Origin: Prostheceraeus crozeri
Taxonomy: Eukaryota > Platyhelminthes > Polycladida > Euryleptidae
Direction: 5' to 3'
Assembly: GCA_907163375.1 (NCBI GenBank)
Contig: CAJQUW010011310.1
Coordinates: 310,001 to 374,000, forward strand
DNA length: 64,000 bases
Shown here: piece by piece, positions 14,701-25,664 of the stretch
Numbering within the stretch: the first letter of the stretch is position 1
Layout: every line of letters starts with the position of its first letter
Translations under genes and position numbers: made by a program
Notes under the pieces: generated by a model
What the model was told of the DNA's origin: nothing
The model's input: the letters and a program-made list of their open reading frames with translations, nothing else
Database searches by the model: none

Positions 14701-17700
14701 TTGTTTAACAGCATTGCACCTTTTATAAGGAATGAATTGAGTCTTAATGTTCGAACACTAGGAATGACAAAACGACCAGAGGAAGAATCACAGCAAATCA
14801 GGCTATTCGAAATATGGTCACTGTACATAGCGGATCTATACAAAGTCTTCGCCATCTTAAGCATCCTTGTTTTTTTCTATAAAAATCTTTTAAAAAGGTT
14901 GAAGGAGAATGAAATAATGTTTCTTAAGTAAGGTACAGCACTTGTATTTTAAGACTCATAGAATTTAAAATGAAGTAAGTTAAAAGATAAAATATATATG
15001 AGATAAAGGGCACAGATGGTTGAGATTGATGTTTAACATTTTACTTCGAAATTTCAGATTGCAAAGGAGGCCAAAGAATGTGTACAAGAATGTGTGTCTG
15101 AATTCATCAGCTTCATCACTAGCGAGTATCCTTTTAAGTTTGCATTGCTATTTGCTACAATTCACTCATATTACCATTTTTCTTATGTGACATTGGTCAT
15201 CAAGGACGTTGATACATCGTGTCCAATTTTTCGTAAGATTTTTAAATGAAGCTGATTATTTCAGATTTGGACAATGCACATATGACTTTGACAGAGTAGA
15301 ATAAGTGAAGGTTGTGGTAGAGCAATGAAAATTAGCTTCAAAATTCCAATGCAATCACAATGAAACATCACATGAAGTTTATTGTTTTCCGAAACTGTGT
15401 GGGTGGGTGTGGGGTTGGACACCGTGCGGATATGTGGGGTGTTTTTTGACCCATCTTGGTGTGTTGAATCAAATGGTAGGGTTGGTAGATGGGTTATCCT
15501 GGTCATGAACTTTCAAAAAATGCATCATTTGCTTTACTTCTTTAAATATTTTGAAATGCACTTTTGCATGTACATATGTAGTCCCATATTGCATACTTGC
15601 TGTGTATATTACTGCATGTGCATTTACATGTTTTTGACCCACATATGTATTGAATGTAACGGTGAGGTTGATAAATAGATTACCCAAGTGAAGAGGTTTC
15701 AGAAAAGGTAAGATTGCTATGTTTCTAAGAAATACGCGCGATATTTGGAAATGTTAGTGTCTCAGATTTCTACAGGTACATGTTTTTGACCATCGCCCAG
15801 CGTCTGGAATCTGTGAAGGCCCGTTATGCAAAATCGGCATTCTTGCAAAATTTGGTGCTACTATCAGAAAGTGCACAATCTATCAGCGTAACGGCCACGC
15901 TAATCAGGTGCTTGGGCAGTAAAAATATCAGCGTTTGTCACATAGATGTTATTTTTATCAAACCCTATAAGTAGAGACTTCTCTAAATGTATTTCTCTAA
16001 GTTGTCCTGACGAGCTCCTTCGATTTGTACATAATTTGTTAAATTCGGACCATCAGTTGAGTGAAGAAGGTGGACTCAGTTTTCCGTGTTTTTGCTAAGT
16101 AGTTCAGTGTGGGCAGGTGAGGGCTAGAAATACCCTAGTTCAGTGGTCTTCAAAGTGTGATACGCGTACCATTTGATGGCATACCGAGCATTTCCAGATG
16201 GTACGCTTAACATTTAAAAAGCGATGTACCTGAGGAATCAACACAACATTCGGTATACTGCATCAGCTACAATATTGTACAAGAAGCGCGAGAAAACGAT
16301 AATAAATATTACATAAAGTTTATATTCATATGCTAGTGTATATGCTATATTTAAGCAAGAGAGATAATTTCTTGTGTCACATGAGATTGCCAATTACATG
16401 ATTTCTAACACGTTACTTTTATGCAACCTTTAAACAAGTTCTAATAGCGGTTCATCCAGGTGAATGGTCAATGACTACTCTGCTTAGCAGCACAGAGTTT
16501 GTTGAGCCGCGGTCGTATCGCTCTGAGCTTCAACCGGAGCGAAGGCTCCGCAAGAAGTCTGTTTCTCTTTTTTGTCTTCACATCAGCATAGCGTGAGAAG
16601 CCTTTCTCGCAGAGGTAGCCGGAGAATAAAATCAACACAAGTTTAAGGTATTATCCTTTATGATTCACAGTTAAAAATGCTTTAGTTGTGTTAATAGCTA
16701 TCATATTAGTGCTGTGATTATCACCATCATATTATTATTATCAGTATACTAAAATCCTGAAAAATCATGTAATTTGCAATCTCATGTGACATTTGAGAAA
16801 ATAAGAAATTATTTGTCTTGCTTAAATATAGCATATACTGTTAAAATTTGCTTTTGTTAGTCATCTATACCCATTGTCATTCTTCCGAATAAACCTGCTG
16901 GTACACTTTGGGGTGCCTATATTCAAGCAAGAAGTGCGAAGACCACTGGCTTGGTTCATGCATTATCAAAATACCTATTTTCAGTCATGTGTTTACAACA
17001 GTGAAGTGAAATCAATTTACATTTCCATAATGAACTTGAATGTGCGGCTTTACATCAAAGATTTTATTAGATAAGATTAAGTATTTCACAATCTTTGGTT
17101 TACATGTTATTATTAAGTGTCCTTAACTCGTTGTACGATAACAGAGCTGCTGAACGATGTCAACAGGAAAAGCGGAAAACCATCAATGGCGAAGATATCC
17201 TTTACGCAATGTCAACCCTAGGATTTGACACATATGTTGATCCCCTGAAAGGCTTCCTCACAAAGTACAGAGAGGTAAGCATGCGAATTTCAAGGCTGGA
17301 TCGGACAATTCCCTGATGTGGTAATTCCTTTACTAGATGTTGAGTATTTGTTACAATGATACTCAGCTCTTTTTTGCAATAGCATTATTCGGGGTTTGAT
17401 TACTTTCAGCCTCCCCACAATTTGCAGCGAGATGAGTTTCATTTTTTCATGGTTAAGGCCAACCAGAGCAGTGCGCTCTCTGCCGGCAGTAGAAAGTAAG
17501 CGGAACTCGGTATTTTAAGCAGAATTAGGCAGAATTTATCGATCTTAGGTGTCAACTGTCTAAATAAGTCGGAAATTGAGTTGAAAGATCTGAACCGACT
17601 TACATACAGGTGAGATTGATGTCATAGAAACATATGTGAACATTAACTATCAATAACTGGTGAAGGAAAAAATGGCCATTAAAAGGACCAAGCAGAACTT

Positions 17701-20700
17701 TTCAATCTGCATTTGCAATTTTTTTCCAGAAGGTAGATGAATATTTTGATAGACACACAAAAAGTGTTTTTTGGACCCAGTTCGCTGCTTTGATTCAAGG
17801 CATATGTTGACATTGGATGCCAACATAAGCAAGTATTCCGCTTTCCTCGACTTTAAGTAATAAAGGATATGACAGAAAACAGATCTATTACCAGAAAATC
17901 TAATAAAGAGCTGTGAGATTGCACGAACATGTATTGAATGTTATTGCACTCTTCGAAACACCATTCAGAATGCTATGTAATACGTAAACTGTTAGACATT
18001 TCAGTCACAAAATCGCATCGAATCACGATTTATGATCGGGTAGATGGCAGAATTCAAAGATTTGAGCCCCGAAAAAGCAGAATTTAGATATCTGAGCTGG
18101 CAGAATTCGTACTTCTGATGTGCAGAAACCGCATTGTCCTGAGGCCTATGTTAAATGTCAGACTGATGACGTCATAAATTACACCGGCATATCTTAGGCT
18201 TTTAAGAAATGCATCAGTGTGACAAGTTTATGATGACGTTTTACGTCGACTTTTTCATTCTTATTTTAGGCAATGAAAATAGATTTGGCTGCTATGGAAG
18301 GTGAAAGTGTTTTGGATGCTGACTACGGTACGTGCTATTTTTCTGCTTCACTTAGAAATTAGAGCGTTAATGGACTACTTCTTTGGAAAAATGTTAGGCT
18401 TTCAGAAAGGCTTGACATTATATCAATCGATTCTTAAGTTTATGCTATATGTATTTTTCATCAATGTATGTAGATGATTTCTCAAATAATATCAGAAAAT
18501 CTTCAGCATGGCTCCTATAGAAACATGGATTGAGCATTTATAATTACCTAGCTTTTACAAAGAACTTTCGTTCTTGATAATATACAGATAAAATATCTCT
18601 TGATAAAGGGCTTTACTTTTTTAATCCAAATGAATTTTGTTATTAGAAGCAACTCATGTTTCATGGCCACTCTTGTTCTCTGAAGGTGAAATGCAGCAAG
18701 ACTGAAGTGGTTACAAATTTTCAGTCCATAAAATCGGAGTAAGTGCTTGTGAAAATGCCTGAAACACAATGTACATCATGTACACGACGATTCAGGTCTG
18801 GGTAACTTTGTACGGAAAACATAGGAATCTCGAAAGACAATGAAGAATGCATACATAGGTAATCTCGTGTCTGTGCGTTATAAACCATGGCACGTTATAC
18901 CTCATGAACGTTGTAGCCTGATTATGCTGTATTTTCTAATAGTTTTGATATTCTTTGCTACTTTCAGATGCCGTTCGACTCCAGCATGATCAGGTGTTGT
19001 CTGTCGTTGAATTCGGTTACTTTTGTTAAGAATTATTGTTATATTTCAAGTGCAGTCATTGTAACTGAAACAATGTTTAGGCTCAGTAATTATGTCAATA
19101 ACTGCTGTGTTCATAAATAAATGGTGTTAGCAAGGTGGCATTTACAGCGAAAATGATAGCCTCGATGAATACATGGTCATAGCGAAATTCGGTTCCAACG
19201 AATTTTTGCGGTTCGCTAAAAAGGCTTCTAGTGGCTTTGTATACAATTCCGGATATGACAAGTGTCAAGGATAAATTATTTGCTTGAATTGATCAATGAT
19301 CAATTCTATGAAACTTCAATCAATAATAACAGGGTCTCAAACATTTTCAAAATGTGTGTCCGTATCGTTATTTGTATTGACATGGCAATACTTTAAATCG
19401 ATAGCGGAATAATTTTGTCGCTGTGAACTATTCAAATCGGGGGCGTAGATACTGGCTTGTGTTTTTGAACTTTGGCCCAATATGTCAGGCCTCCGAAAAT
19501 CTCCTGATCGGAAGCGATTTAAAGGATTTGTTTGTTATATCTTTTTTCTTCATTATTTTGTGTTTTATTTCAACCTACAGATCGTGTTCAGACACGTGAA
19601 GACAGTCTTCTTTTCGTCACAATACATTCTTGTTTTCAGTGTTCGTACAATAGAGAAAGATTTATTTTGGAATGATGATCTCAAAATACACTTCGACAAA
19701 TTTAGAAATCAAACGTAAACAGGAAAAGTAATTAGATTAAGGAAAACCAACATTATGGGATACTCTTTTGATATTTTGATGTGAACATTTGAAGCTATCG
19801 CTGTTTTTGAGAGAATTTTGCAATTCCGGTTTAATAACTAACCATTTCTACAGACGACGTGGAATGTGAGACGATAGATTTGACATCAAATAATTGTTCA
19901 AATTTGCTGAAAGTGTTAGGTCCATCTGTTCAATTTGCAGCTGATTCTGTCCGTCTGCTGGAATATCGGTAGCATCTGGTTCCTTAACCTAAAAAGCAAT
20001 TGCTTCCGGCTCCTCTTCTCTCAAATGGCTCTCAAATTATCTATTTTGTTAATTATCTTTTAGTACTTGTGTTACATGCTTCAAAAGTTTTAAGTATTCG
20101 TATCACAATGTAGGGTCATGCATTCATATTGCTTTCTTAGGAATATGAACATTATTTCACTTGACTGTTTTCTATTGGTACCCATAATTTCATCGATTTC
20201 GTATATGTATTACAAAATAACCATTTCTGCTTTCCCTTGCAGTGCACTATGGCACCGTCTCTGGTGGAGCTGGCTCCGATGCTGGAAGTGTTGCTGAACC
20301 CGGCACTGGAAACGGCGGAGGGCTCCAAGCTGGGTCCGTTCCTAATCAGTCCCAACAAGCGGGCCAAGTTGGCTCCACTACTGTGTACTACACCACAACC
20401 CCACAAGTACGTATCCAACAATCTCCAAGACATTTTCATTATGACGACATTTACTAATTAACCAATCACAATCTCTCTCAGAGTCCAACCAGATATATAA
20501 TTTTTACTTGATCATTAATTGTACTTACATCATTATAAGTCAATCCTTAATATTATTTCAAATGAAATTATTAATGTTAACTGCTCGAATTACGGGATTG
20601 ATTTTATGGGGATTATCGAGATGTAAATAAACATTACTGTACTGGCGAAAGAGTGTCTCGGAGGACAATTAATTAACCTTGGAGAAATAAGTAATTGTTA

Positions 20701-23614
20701 GAAAACCAAATTTTTAAAAGAATCCTATTTGTCAAACGAATACTATTTCTTGCATTTCAACAATCTCAAAAACAGTTACTACACTATGATGAAATACTAC
20801 ATGTATATGTACCACAATGGGTGCGAATCTTGTCTAGCACTGTAATGCACTAATAGTAATTTTTTCTCAGTCCGTATGTTATCCTTACTACCTCTCGGTA
20901 GTTGTTTCGTTCTTTCGTGTCCTCGTCTTCAGAGGTCGAGGTCTCCATGGAATCAATACTATACCTTTTCTCAGTTAGCAAGATGTTCACTCTGTCATCC
21001 TAAATAGGAGCTATTTAGAGAATGACGCTAGGCGCCCGAGGGACGTTTCTTGATGACTTATTTTACTCGATTTGTGATGTTCAAAGAAATTGACACGCCT
21101 CACATTGAAACTCGTGGTTAATAGCATCTCCCTAGTCTAAATAAAAGATCGAGATGAATTCAAAGGCCTCGTAATACAGATCAAATGACCTCGCAATGTA
21201 GATCAAATACAAAATTAAGACGTCACATCTACATGAAAGTTTCCGTCTACGCCTATCAATGGAAATAGAATTGAAATCTTGAGGTATAACTCATTAATTA
21301 CTTGACATCTGAGATGGAGGTAGAAGAAGGGAGTGGGGAAGTTGAAGATTACGTGTCATTAGGAGTAAAAACACAAAAATTGAAGTTTCGAAACATGAGG
21401 TTTCGGCAACTCAGATTTATTGATTACGGCAATACTGACCAACAACCGAAAATTGATTATTGATTAAATATTGCGATGATATCCACCCATGCTCACATGC
21501 ATACTGGTAGAGTAAGTTGTTTATCTGACCGTTAATTGTTGAGTCGATTAGAATTTTAATTAACTCTCAAAGTGACGGCGCGTGCAATAATTTTTGCCAT
21601 TATCTTCTATTGTATGAAATACGTTTCCGTTCTGAATGTTTAATTGTTAAGTCCCCATGCTCACAAGTAATTGCACATGTTAAACCCATGCATGAACAGA
21701 AGGCGCTTGAGTAAATTATTTTCATGCAGAAAAAATGACACCTGTATTAAAAACAAAAAAGTTGCATTGACATTTTGATGATTTAAAATTGTGTAGTTGG
21801 CTTTCAAATCCATAGGACTCCTTTGATTCATCTTGTAATTGTATTGAAATCTATTTATGTATAGTGAAAAACACTTGATGCACTAAAAACAACAAATAAA
21901 GTCCAGATTATACAGACATGTGTGAGTGAGCATCGAGCAGGATATGATTTTTTTAGCGAGTTACCAAGACAGACGCTATTTACATATGTCTTTCTGTATG
22001 CACAGATCAGGTTTGACAGATTTGATATTGAAAGTATCAAGATTTAATAGAGATCGGTAATGGCTGCTACTGTCAATAGCCAGAAGTGTGTAGCAGGAGT
22101 ACGACTTTTATCAAAAGAAGTGCAAGTGGTAATTATATGACTTGTGATATTGCTGGCAGCATCGACTTCAGAACGGAGTCATACACCGCTAGAAATAGTC
22201 CGTTTGGGTATATGTTCATCGATTCTCAACGACAAACGGCGACCAATCCGACCGATGTAGCTGATTCCACAGCCACAATCACATCGATAAATGACATGGG
22301 ATCTGTCGACTGATCTGTTTCTGCCCTTGAAGGAATGGAGCGAGTAGTGAACACAATAACAGGATCAGCAACTGGGTAGGCTTTCTTGATATATGATTAC
22401 AAAGGAAAGGGAAAGACACTCAGACAAACGTAGGTTTACATTCGTGACCGACCATAAGATCGCGTTTACTCGGAAATCGCTTGGGGTAACTATTCATGCT
22501 AATTTCTCTTGTAGGATTTAGGAAATGCGTATAAGGGCTAGTCCAATACGCCTTACGATAAATCTTAGTAAATTGATATCGCCGTTTGTCCTTGAGAATC
22601 ACTGAACATATACCCAATTGGACTATTGCTGCCGGTGTGTGATCACGTTCTAAAATCGATGCTGCCAGCAATATCACAAATCATAATTACTACTTGCACT
22701 TCTTTTGATATAAGTTGTGCTACTGTTACACACTTCTCGACTATTGACAGTAGCAGTCTTTACCGATCTCTACAAAGTCTTGATGCTTTGAATATCAAAT
22801 GCATACAGAAGGACACCTATCAACTACGTCGGTCTTGGTAACTCGTTGGAAATCAGATCTCGCTCGATGCTCACTCACAGTGATATACGTGTATCTGTAT
22901 AATCTTGTCTCCTATTTTCAGTCCGGCTTGTCCCCTGAAATGAGCCGGCGAAAGGCCCATGGAGTTTATTTGTTTTTAGTATATTAAGTGTTTTTACCAT
23001 ATATAGCTCGATTTCAATACAATTACAAGAATGAATCGAAGGAGTCCTATATTTTTGAAAAGCATGCACAAGTTTGCATCATCAAATGTAACATTTGTTC
23101 ATCTTCGGTTTCATTGACCGCCAATACATGTACGTTAGGGGATAGGATTGAATGCAAACGATAACACGGTAGCACTTGTAGTCAATTTCAATTAAGCACA
23201 TACTAATGAAGAAGAATTTGTATTAATCATAGGGTTTAGGCGTCTAATATAATATTGTGCCATTTCCTGCTTTTGGAATGTAAACATGCGAAAGCGTAAA
23301 GAGTATGTTAAGCTTAGAAATTTCTACCCTTTGCACTCATTACAAATTCGTTTCTTTAATTATCAGATTGTTGATCATTAGCATGTTTATAATTTGAAAA
23401 CCAATATAATTCCCCAAATGCCCACGTGACGCTGTTGCAAGTGACCATCTACCGGTGGTTTCCTTTTTCACATGCAGCAATCGCTACTATGAGGCGCACA
23501 TTTACTCCGAGCGAGTTCCTTGATGACCTGCTCTACCCATTTTCCGTGCAGGTGCTGACGGTGAACGGAAGTCAGCTAACAACCATCGGACAGATCCCAA
23601 ACAACACTCTCTGA
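2708..23614 (+). CDS. NFYB: Nuclear transcription factor Y subunit beta (NF-YB), spliced
   Basis: Eight coding exons join in frame: 2708-2771, 14241-14326, 14388-14453, 15058-15125, 17145-17274, 18270-18327, 20243-20406 and 23552-23614 (stop included), giving about 232 aa. NF-YB pairs with NF-YC through a histone fold and, with NF-YA, binds CCAAT boxes in promoters. The core spans exons 3-5. It opens with DRFLPIANVSKIMKK, continues with IAKEAKECVQECVSEFISF and ends with EKRKTINGEDILYAMSTLGF, close to vertebrate NF-YB. The N-terminus is acidic and Gly-rich; exons 7-8 give the Gln/Gly/Thr-rich tail, longer than in the 207-aa human protein. Every junction has GT-AG ends and matching phase. An acceptor at 2697 just before the ATG implies an upstream non-coding exon. 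Intron 4 is U12-type. No canonical AATAAA was seen close behind the stop. Confidence 0.95.
3512..3711. repeat. Short foldback (MITE-like) element in NFYB intron 1
   Basis: Two arms of about 85 bp (3512-3595 and 3624-3711) are near-perfect reverse complements around a 28-bp loop. The inner arm word is CCTACTCAGGCCGCTTCA and the outer word is AATTTAATCCAAAAAGCC. Only a few differences separate the arms, so the element is fairly young. It has no coding capacity, and no target duplication was certain. Confidence 0.85.
4170..4822 (-). pseudogene. Decayed hAT transposase remnant with BED finger
   Basis: The leftward frame 4822-4412 contains a BED-like zinc module: HCKACSQILMG followed by LHDHLKTH. 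After it come residues resembling the RHA/D...LPFN segment that follows BED fingers in hAT transposases. A second frame, 4364-4170, starts NVKGEVKDKIEKEM and may continue the same protein. The catalytic core and C-terminal dimerisation domain are missing, so this is a fragment of a DNA transposon. The BED ligands are visible; the hAT assignment of the second frame is weaker. Confidence 0.45.
5508..5704. repeat. Short foldback element with GTAAGTTTTTGTT ends
   Basis: Arms 5508-5597 and 5615-5704 are reverse complements at most positions around a 17-bp loop. The ends read CTGTAAGTTTTTGTT. Shared inner words are CATTAATTTCGG-like and TTATCAG/CTGATAA. The arms have drifted more than those of the 3.5-kb foldback, so it is probably older. 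No coding content. Confidence 0.85.
6772..8549 (-). mobile_element. Tc1/mariner-superfamily DNA transposon with both ends
   Basis: The element is bounded by near-identical terminal inverted repeats of about 31 bp that begin CAGGGTGTAA and contain GTTTCTGACCCACC. A TA dinucleotide at each edge (6770-6771 and 8550-8551) matches the TA target preference of this superfamily. A further GTTTCTGAC word near 8141 suggests sub-terminal transposase-binding repeats. The single gene is leftward and disrupted, so this copy is unlikely to move itself. It sits in NFYB intron 1, antisense to the host gene. Confidence 0.9.
7157..7984 (-). pseudogene. Tc1/mariner-type transposase, disrupted
   Basis: The open part is 275 aa. 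Residues 8-40 form a helix-turn-helix (ALREAGVSIRQISKDLKLSR) followed by a second DNA-binding region. The DDE core begins with LFTDES (first Asp) and continues with LMQDGATCHTA (second Asp). An in-frame TGA closes the frame just after NVWVD. Beyond it the same frame goes on as PGNSPDLNPLEHLW, which contains the expected third acidic residue, and further stops follow. The usual length for the family is about 340 aa. This is therefore a recently silenced transposase with at least one premature stop inside the catalytic domain. Confidence 0.88.
8552..14240. other. Rest of NFYB intron 1
   Basis: AT-rich intron sequence. I found no convincing gene, only short chance frames. The exception worth noting is the GC-richer patch at about 11490-11700, listed separately. 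The word AGGTGAGGGCTAGAA occurs near 11169 and again near 16117. Confidence 0.6.
11563..11694 (+). other. GC-rich acidic open patch in intron 1, unassigned
   Basis: In a strongly AT-rich intron, this segment switches to GC-rich codons and encodes an acidic stretch. It begins EVDDDEVLDFHCFAEEDASQ, later reads FDDADFLDD, and ends with TAG. No start codon or clean splice site frames it. It could be a processed gene fragment, a transposon scrap or a cryptic exon. I do not recognise the protein. Confidence 0.25.
16141..16948 (-). mobile_element. hAT deletion derivative (Charlie-like) inside the U12-type intron
   Basis: The left end reads CAGTGGTCTTCAAAGTGTG and the right end reads, in reverse, CAGTGGTCTTCGCACTTC. 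CAGTGGTTCTCAAA-type ends are typical of hAT/Charlie elements. The 8-bp flanks CCCTAGTT and GCTTGGTT agree at five positions, compatible with an eroded target duplication. Internally, 16339-16404 and 16761-16836 form an inverted repeat. Between them lies a fragment of the transposase C-terminus. The element is non-autonomous. Confidence 0.75.
16497..16628 (-). pseudogene. hAT transposase C-terminal fragment
   Basis: The leftward reading gives SGYLCEKGFSRYADVKTKKR followed by NRLL. It aligns with the conserved C-terminal block of Charlie/ZBED5-type hAT transposases (TYLCESGFS...KTKYRNRL). Only this block remains, with no catalytic residues upstream, so it is a relic inside the deletion derivative. 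Confidence 0.7.
21772..23088. repeat. Large inverted repeat (foldback) in NFYB intron 7
   Basis: Left arm 21772-22241 and right arm 22580-23088 are reverse complements with scattered mismatches and indels, around a spacer of about 340 bp. Shared words include ATAGGACTCCTT at the outside and GACAAACGGCG at the inside. The right arm carries an extra segment of about 50 bp near 22911-22960 that the left arm lacks, either an insertion there or a loss on the left. Frames in the arms show no known protein. It resembles a long foldback DNA element. Confidence 0.8.
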
Positions 23615-23756
23615 AAGTCCAGCTCTCCTGTTCCTCTTACGTCCAATGTGTCTGTGTTCTGACGCCTTAGCTGAGCATCTTCCTGTCGCAGTTTGTGTCT
23701 GATGCCGAATTTGACTTGGAATGTGTATCAGTGATGCATTTCTTGTAAATATTACT

Positions 23757-24262
23757 TGTGTAATTTCTATCGGAAACTGTAAACAAAATGAATATGTACA
23801 AATAGTTCGTTTTTTCTTGATTGGTTTTCTTCGGTAGCTAAATGCAAATTAGCAGGATCAAGACAGGATCAATGCACATGTTAATCCAATGAGACGCAGA
23901 TTCACGTTTTTGGAAACAGTGAAATGTTTTGTGTTTTCTCTTATCAGCTGATAATTACTAAGTCAAGAGCCATAAATTTTGACATGGAATGTCTTCAGTT
24001 CATTTCTCATCATGTTCATGAACATCTATCTGTGAAGCTACACACACATTCAGATTCGGCAGACACCAACATGGCCCACTTTTTCCACATTGAACCACAT
24101 TCTCGCATACATCGCCGATCAGAAGCATGATAATTTCAAACATGATAGGAGATGACCTAAAGACATACCATGCCAAAAATTGTGCAATTTCTATCGGAAG
24201 CTAAACAAAATGAATATGTATAAAGGCGTTTTTTCTAGATAGGTGCTGCTCTGGGTACGTAA
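23757..24262. repeat. Dispersed duplicate of about 90 bp behind NFYB
   Basis: A segment with AATTTCTATCGGAA, AACAAAATGAATATGTA and GTTTTTTCT occurs at 23757-23850 and again at 24181-24262. The first copy lies in the likely 3' untranslated region of NFYB. Divergence is modest, with small indels. Origin unknown. Confidence 0.65.
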
Positions 24263-24635
24263 ATTCTCAGCTGAAGTAGCTATCTGCAGGAATATTCTAA
24301 TAGTCAGGGTGTCTACAAAGTCAACCGTTCTAGAAATGTCATAGATTTTGAGATCTTAGCATCGCGTTTCGCAAAGTCTAAAAGCAAGGAACTATACATG
24401 TTCGATTTCATCAGAATATGCTATTTCATTTTCAAGTCGATAAAGCGATGTCCGAAGAAGTGTTGATTTTGATGTGTTGTGCAATTCTCATTTAACACGC
24501 GCCTTTTTTGGTCAAAAAGTTCAAGACACTAATTTTTTATGGTGGCTTCTATAATGTGGTAATTTTAGGTGTAGATTAGGAATTTCTATACTAGAACCAC
24601 ACCATTGTTCAATTTCATTGATTTTCGTAAGTTCG

Positions 24636-24672
24636 ACCGTCGGTCTGATTACAATGCCGTCGGTCTTTTTAC
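24636..24672 (+). repeat. Two copies of the CCGTCGGTCTGATTAC word
   Basis: ACCGTCGGTCTGATTAC at 24636-24652 is followed four bases later by CCGTCGGTCTTTTTAC at 24657-24672. The same word recurs in a second cluster at 35621-36018. Function unknown. Confidence 0.7.
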
Positions 24673-25521
24673 ATGATATCAATACTAATACTTCCATCAT
24701 TTCATGTTTAAAAGACTGATGGAACAAAGTGATGACTGGCAAACACACAAAGTCATGACTCAGATTATTAAACGGATTAAACATGAACAGGTGCACTTAA
24801 CGCCCAACACAACTTGATCAATTTTCCGTATTCAGTAGGCTAAATTGCTGTTGCATGCATAGTATCCTGTTGTATCAACACTCTTGGGAGGATCGCTGAC
24901 TGCTAGAATATCTGAATCATCATAGAGCATTTCATCGCGTCTTGGAGGCCATGTGTCTGCTACCATCAGCAGGATGCAAGCAGTTCACTTTAATAGAATT
25001 GACCTGTGCGTCCATCATATCAGATATTAATGGATCTGTGTGATTGTAGACAACATTTTACCCCTAAATGTACCAAAATGCCAGACGACTTTGAATTCAT
25101 TGACGCTAAAAAACAAAAAGACAACTCTCTTAGATCGAGTGTTTAAAACGTTCGGCCAACACATAGAAGTGGATAATAGTACCCTAGAATGGAAGTTGAT
25201 ATCTTGCCTATGTATAATGATGGCACATGGAAAAATCTATGATTTATAGATCAGATTCGATCCAAAACATTGCATCATAGTGAAATTATTTGCCAAGTTG
25301 GTTGTGGAAGTTGTTGACACCTAATCACAGGATTTTCATGAAGAGAATTGCAAGTGAGATGGCGGCATTGTTTCATGTGAAATAGCCTACCATTCCATGG
25401 ATTAATATATTGTGTCTATTTGTAGCAGTCACTGACAACTATTTTCCAATTTTTCAATATTGGAATGCGAATTAAAAATTGGTTCACAAAGTCATAGTTG
25501 AAAGTGGTCAGTGTGCTGTTT

Positions 25522-25664
25522 GCAGAGTTGGAAGTGGTCAACGAAACTTGACCCATGACCCACCTGACCAACGGCATATGTGACCCACGACCAACCTGAC
25601 CCACCGACTTTTCACGAAAACATGACCCACGACCCACCTGACCCATCACATCTTTGACCCACAT
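25522..25664. repeat. GACCCAC-rich short repeat, copy 1
   Basis: It starts GCAGAGTTGGAAGTGGTC and continues with about ten imperfect GACCCAC/GACCAAC words. It shares the core ACTTTTC-CG-AAAACATGA with copy 2 at 27097-27215. The dense short repetition makes any frame through it look like low-complexity protein, which I do not believe. Confidence 0.75.

Larger units (their letters stand above)
15126..17144 (+). other. U12-type (minor spliceosome) intron 4 of NFYB
   Basis: The intron starts GTATCCTTTT, the U12-type 5' splice site consensus. It ends with TCCTTAAC (17120-17127) about 17 nt before the AG at 17143-17144, matching the U12 branch-point consensus and its usual spacing. It splits a Glu codon after two bases within the histone fold (ITS-E-AAERC). 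All other NFYB introns here have ordinary GTAAGT/GTGAGA/GTACGT-type donors. Confidence 0.85.

Noticed and set aside
22086-22677. Two frames in the 22-kb inverted repeat that look like proteins
   Set aside because: They are chance readings of the two arms, share no motif with any family I know, and are explained by the foldback.
25416-25664. Gly/Val/Arg-rich repetitive frame
   Set aside because: It is translation of the GACCCAC-rich repeat, not a gene.
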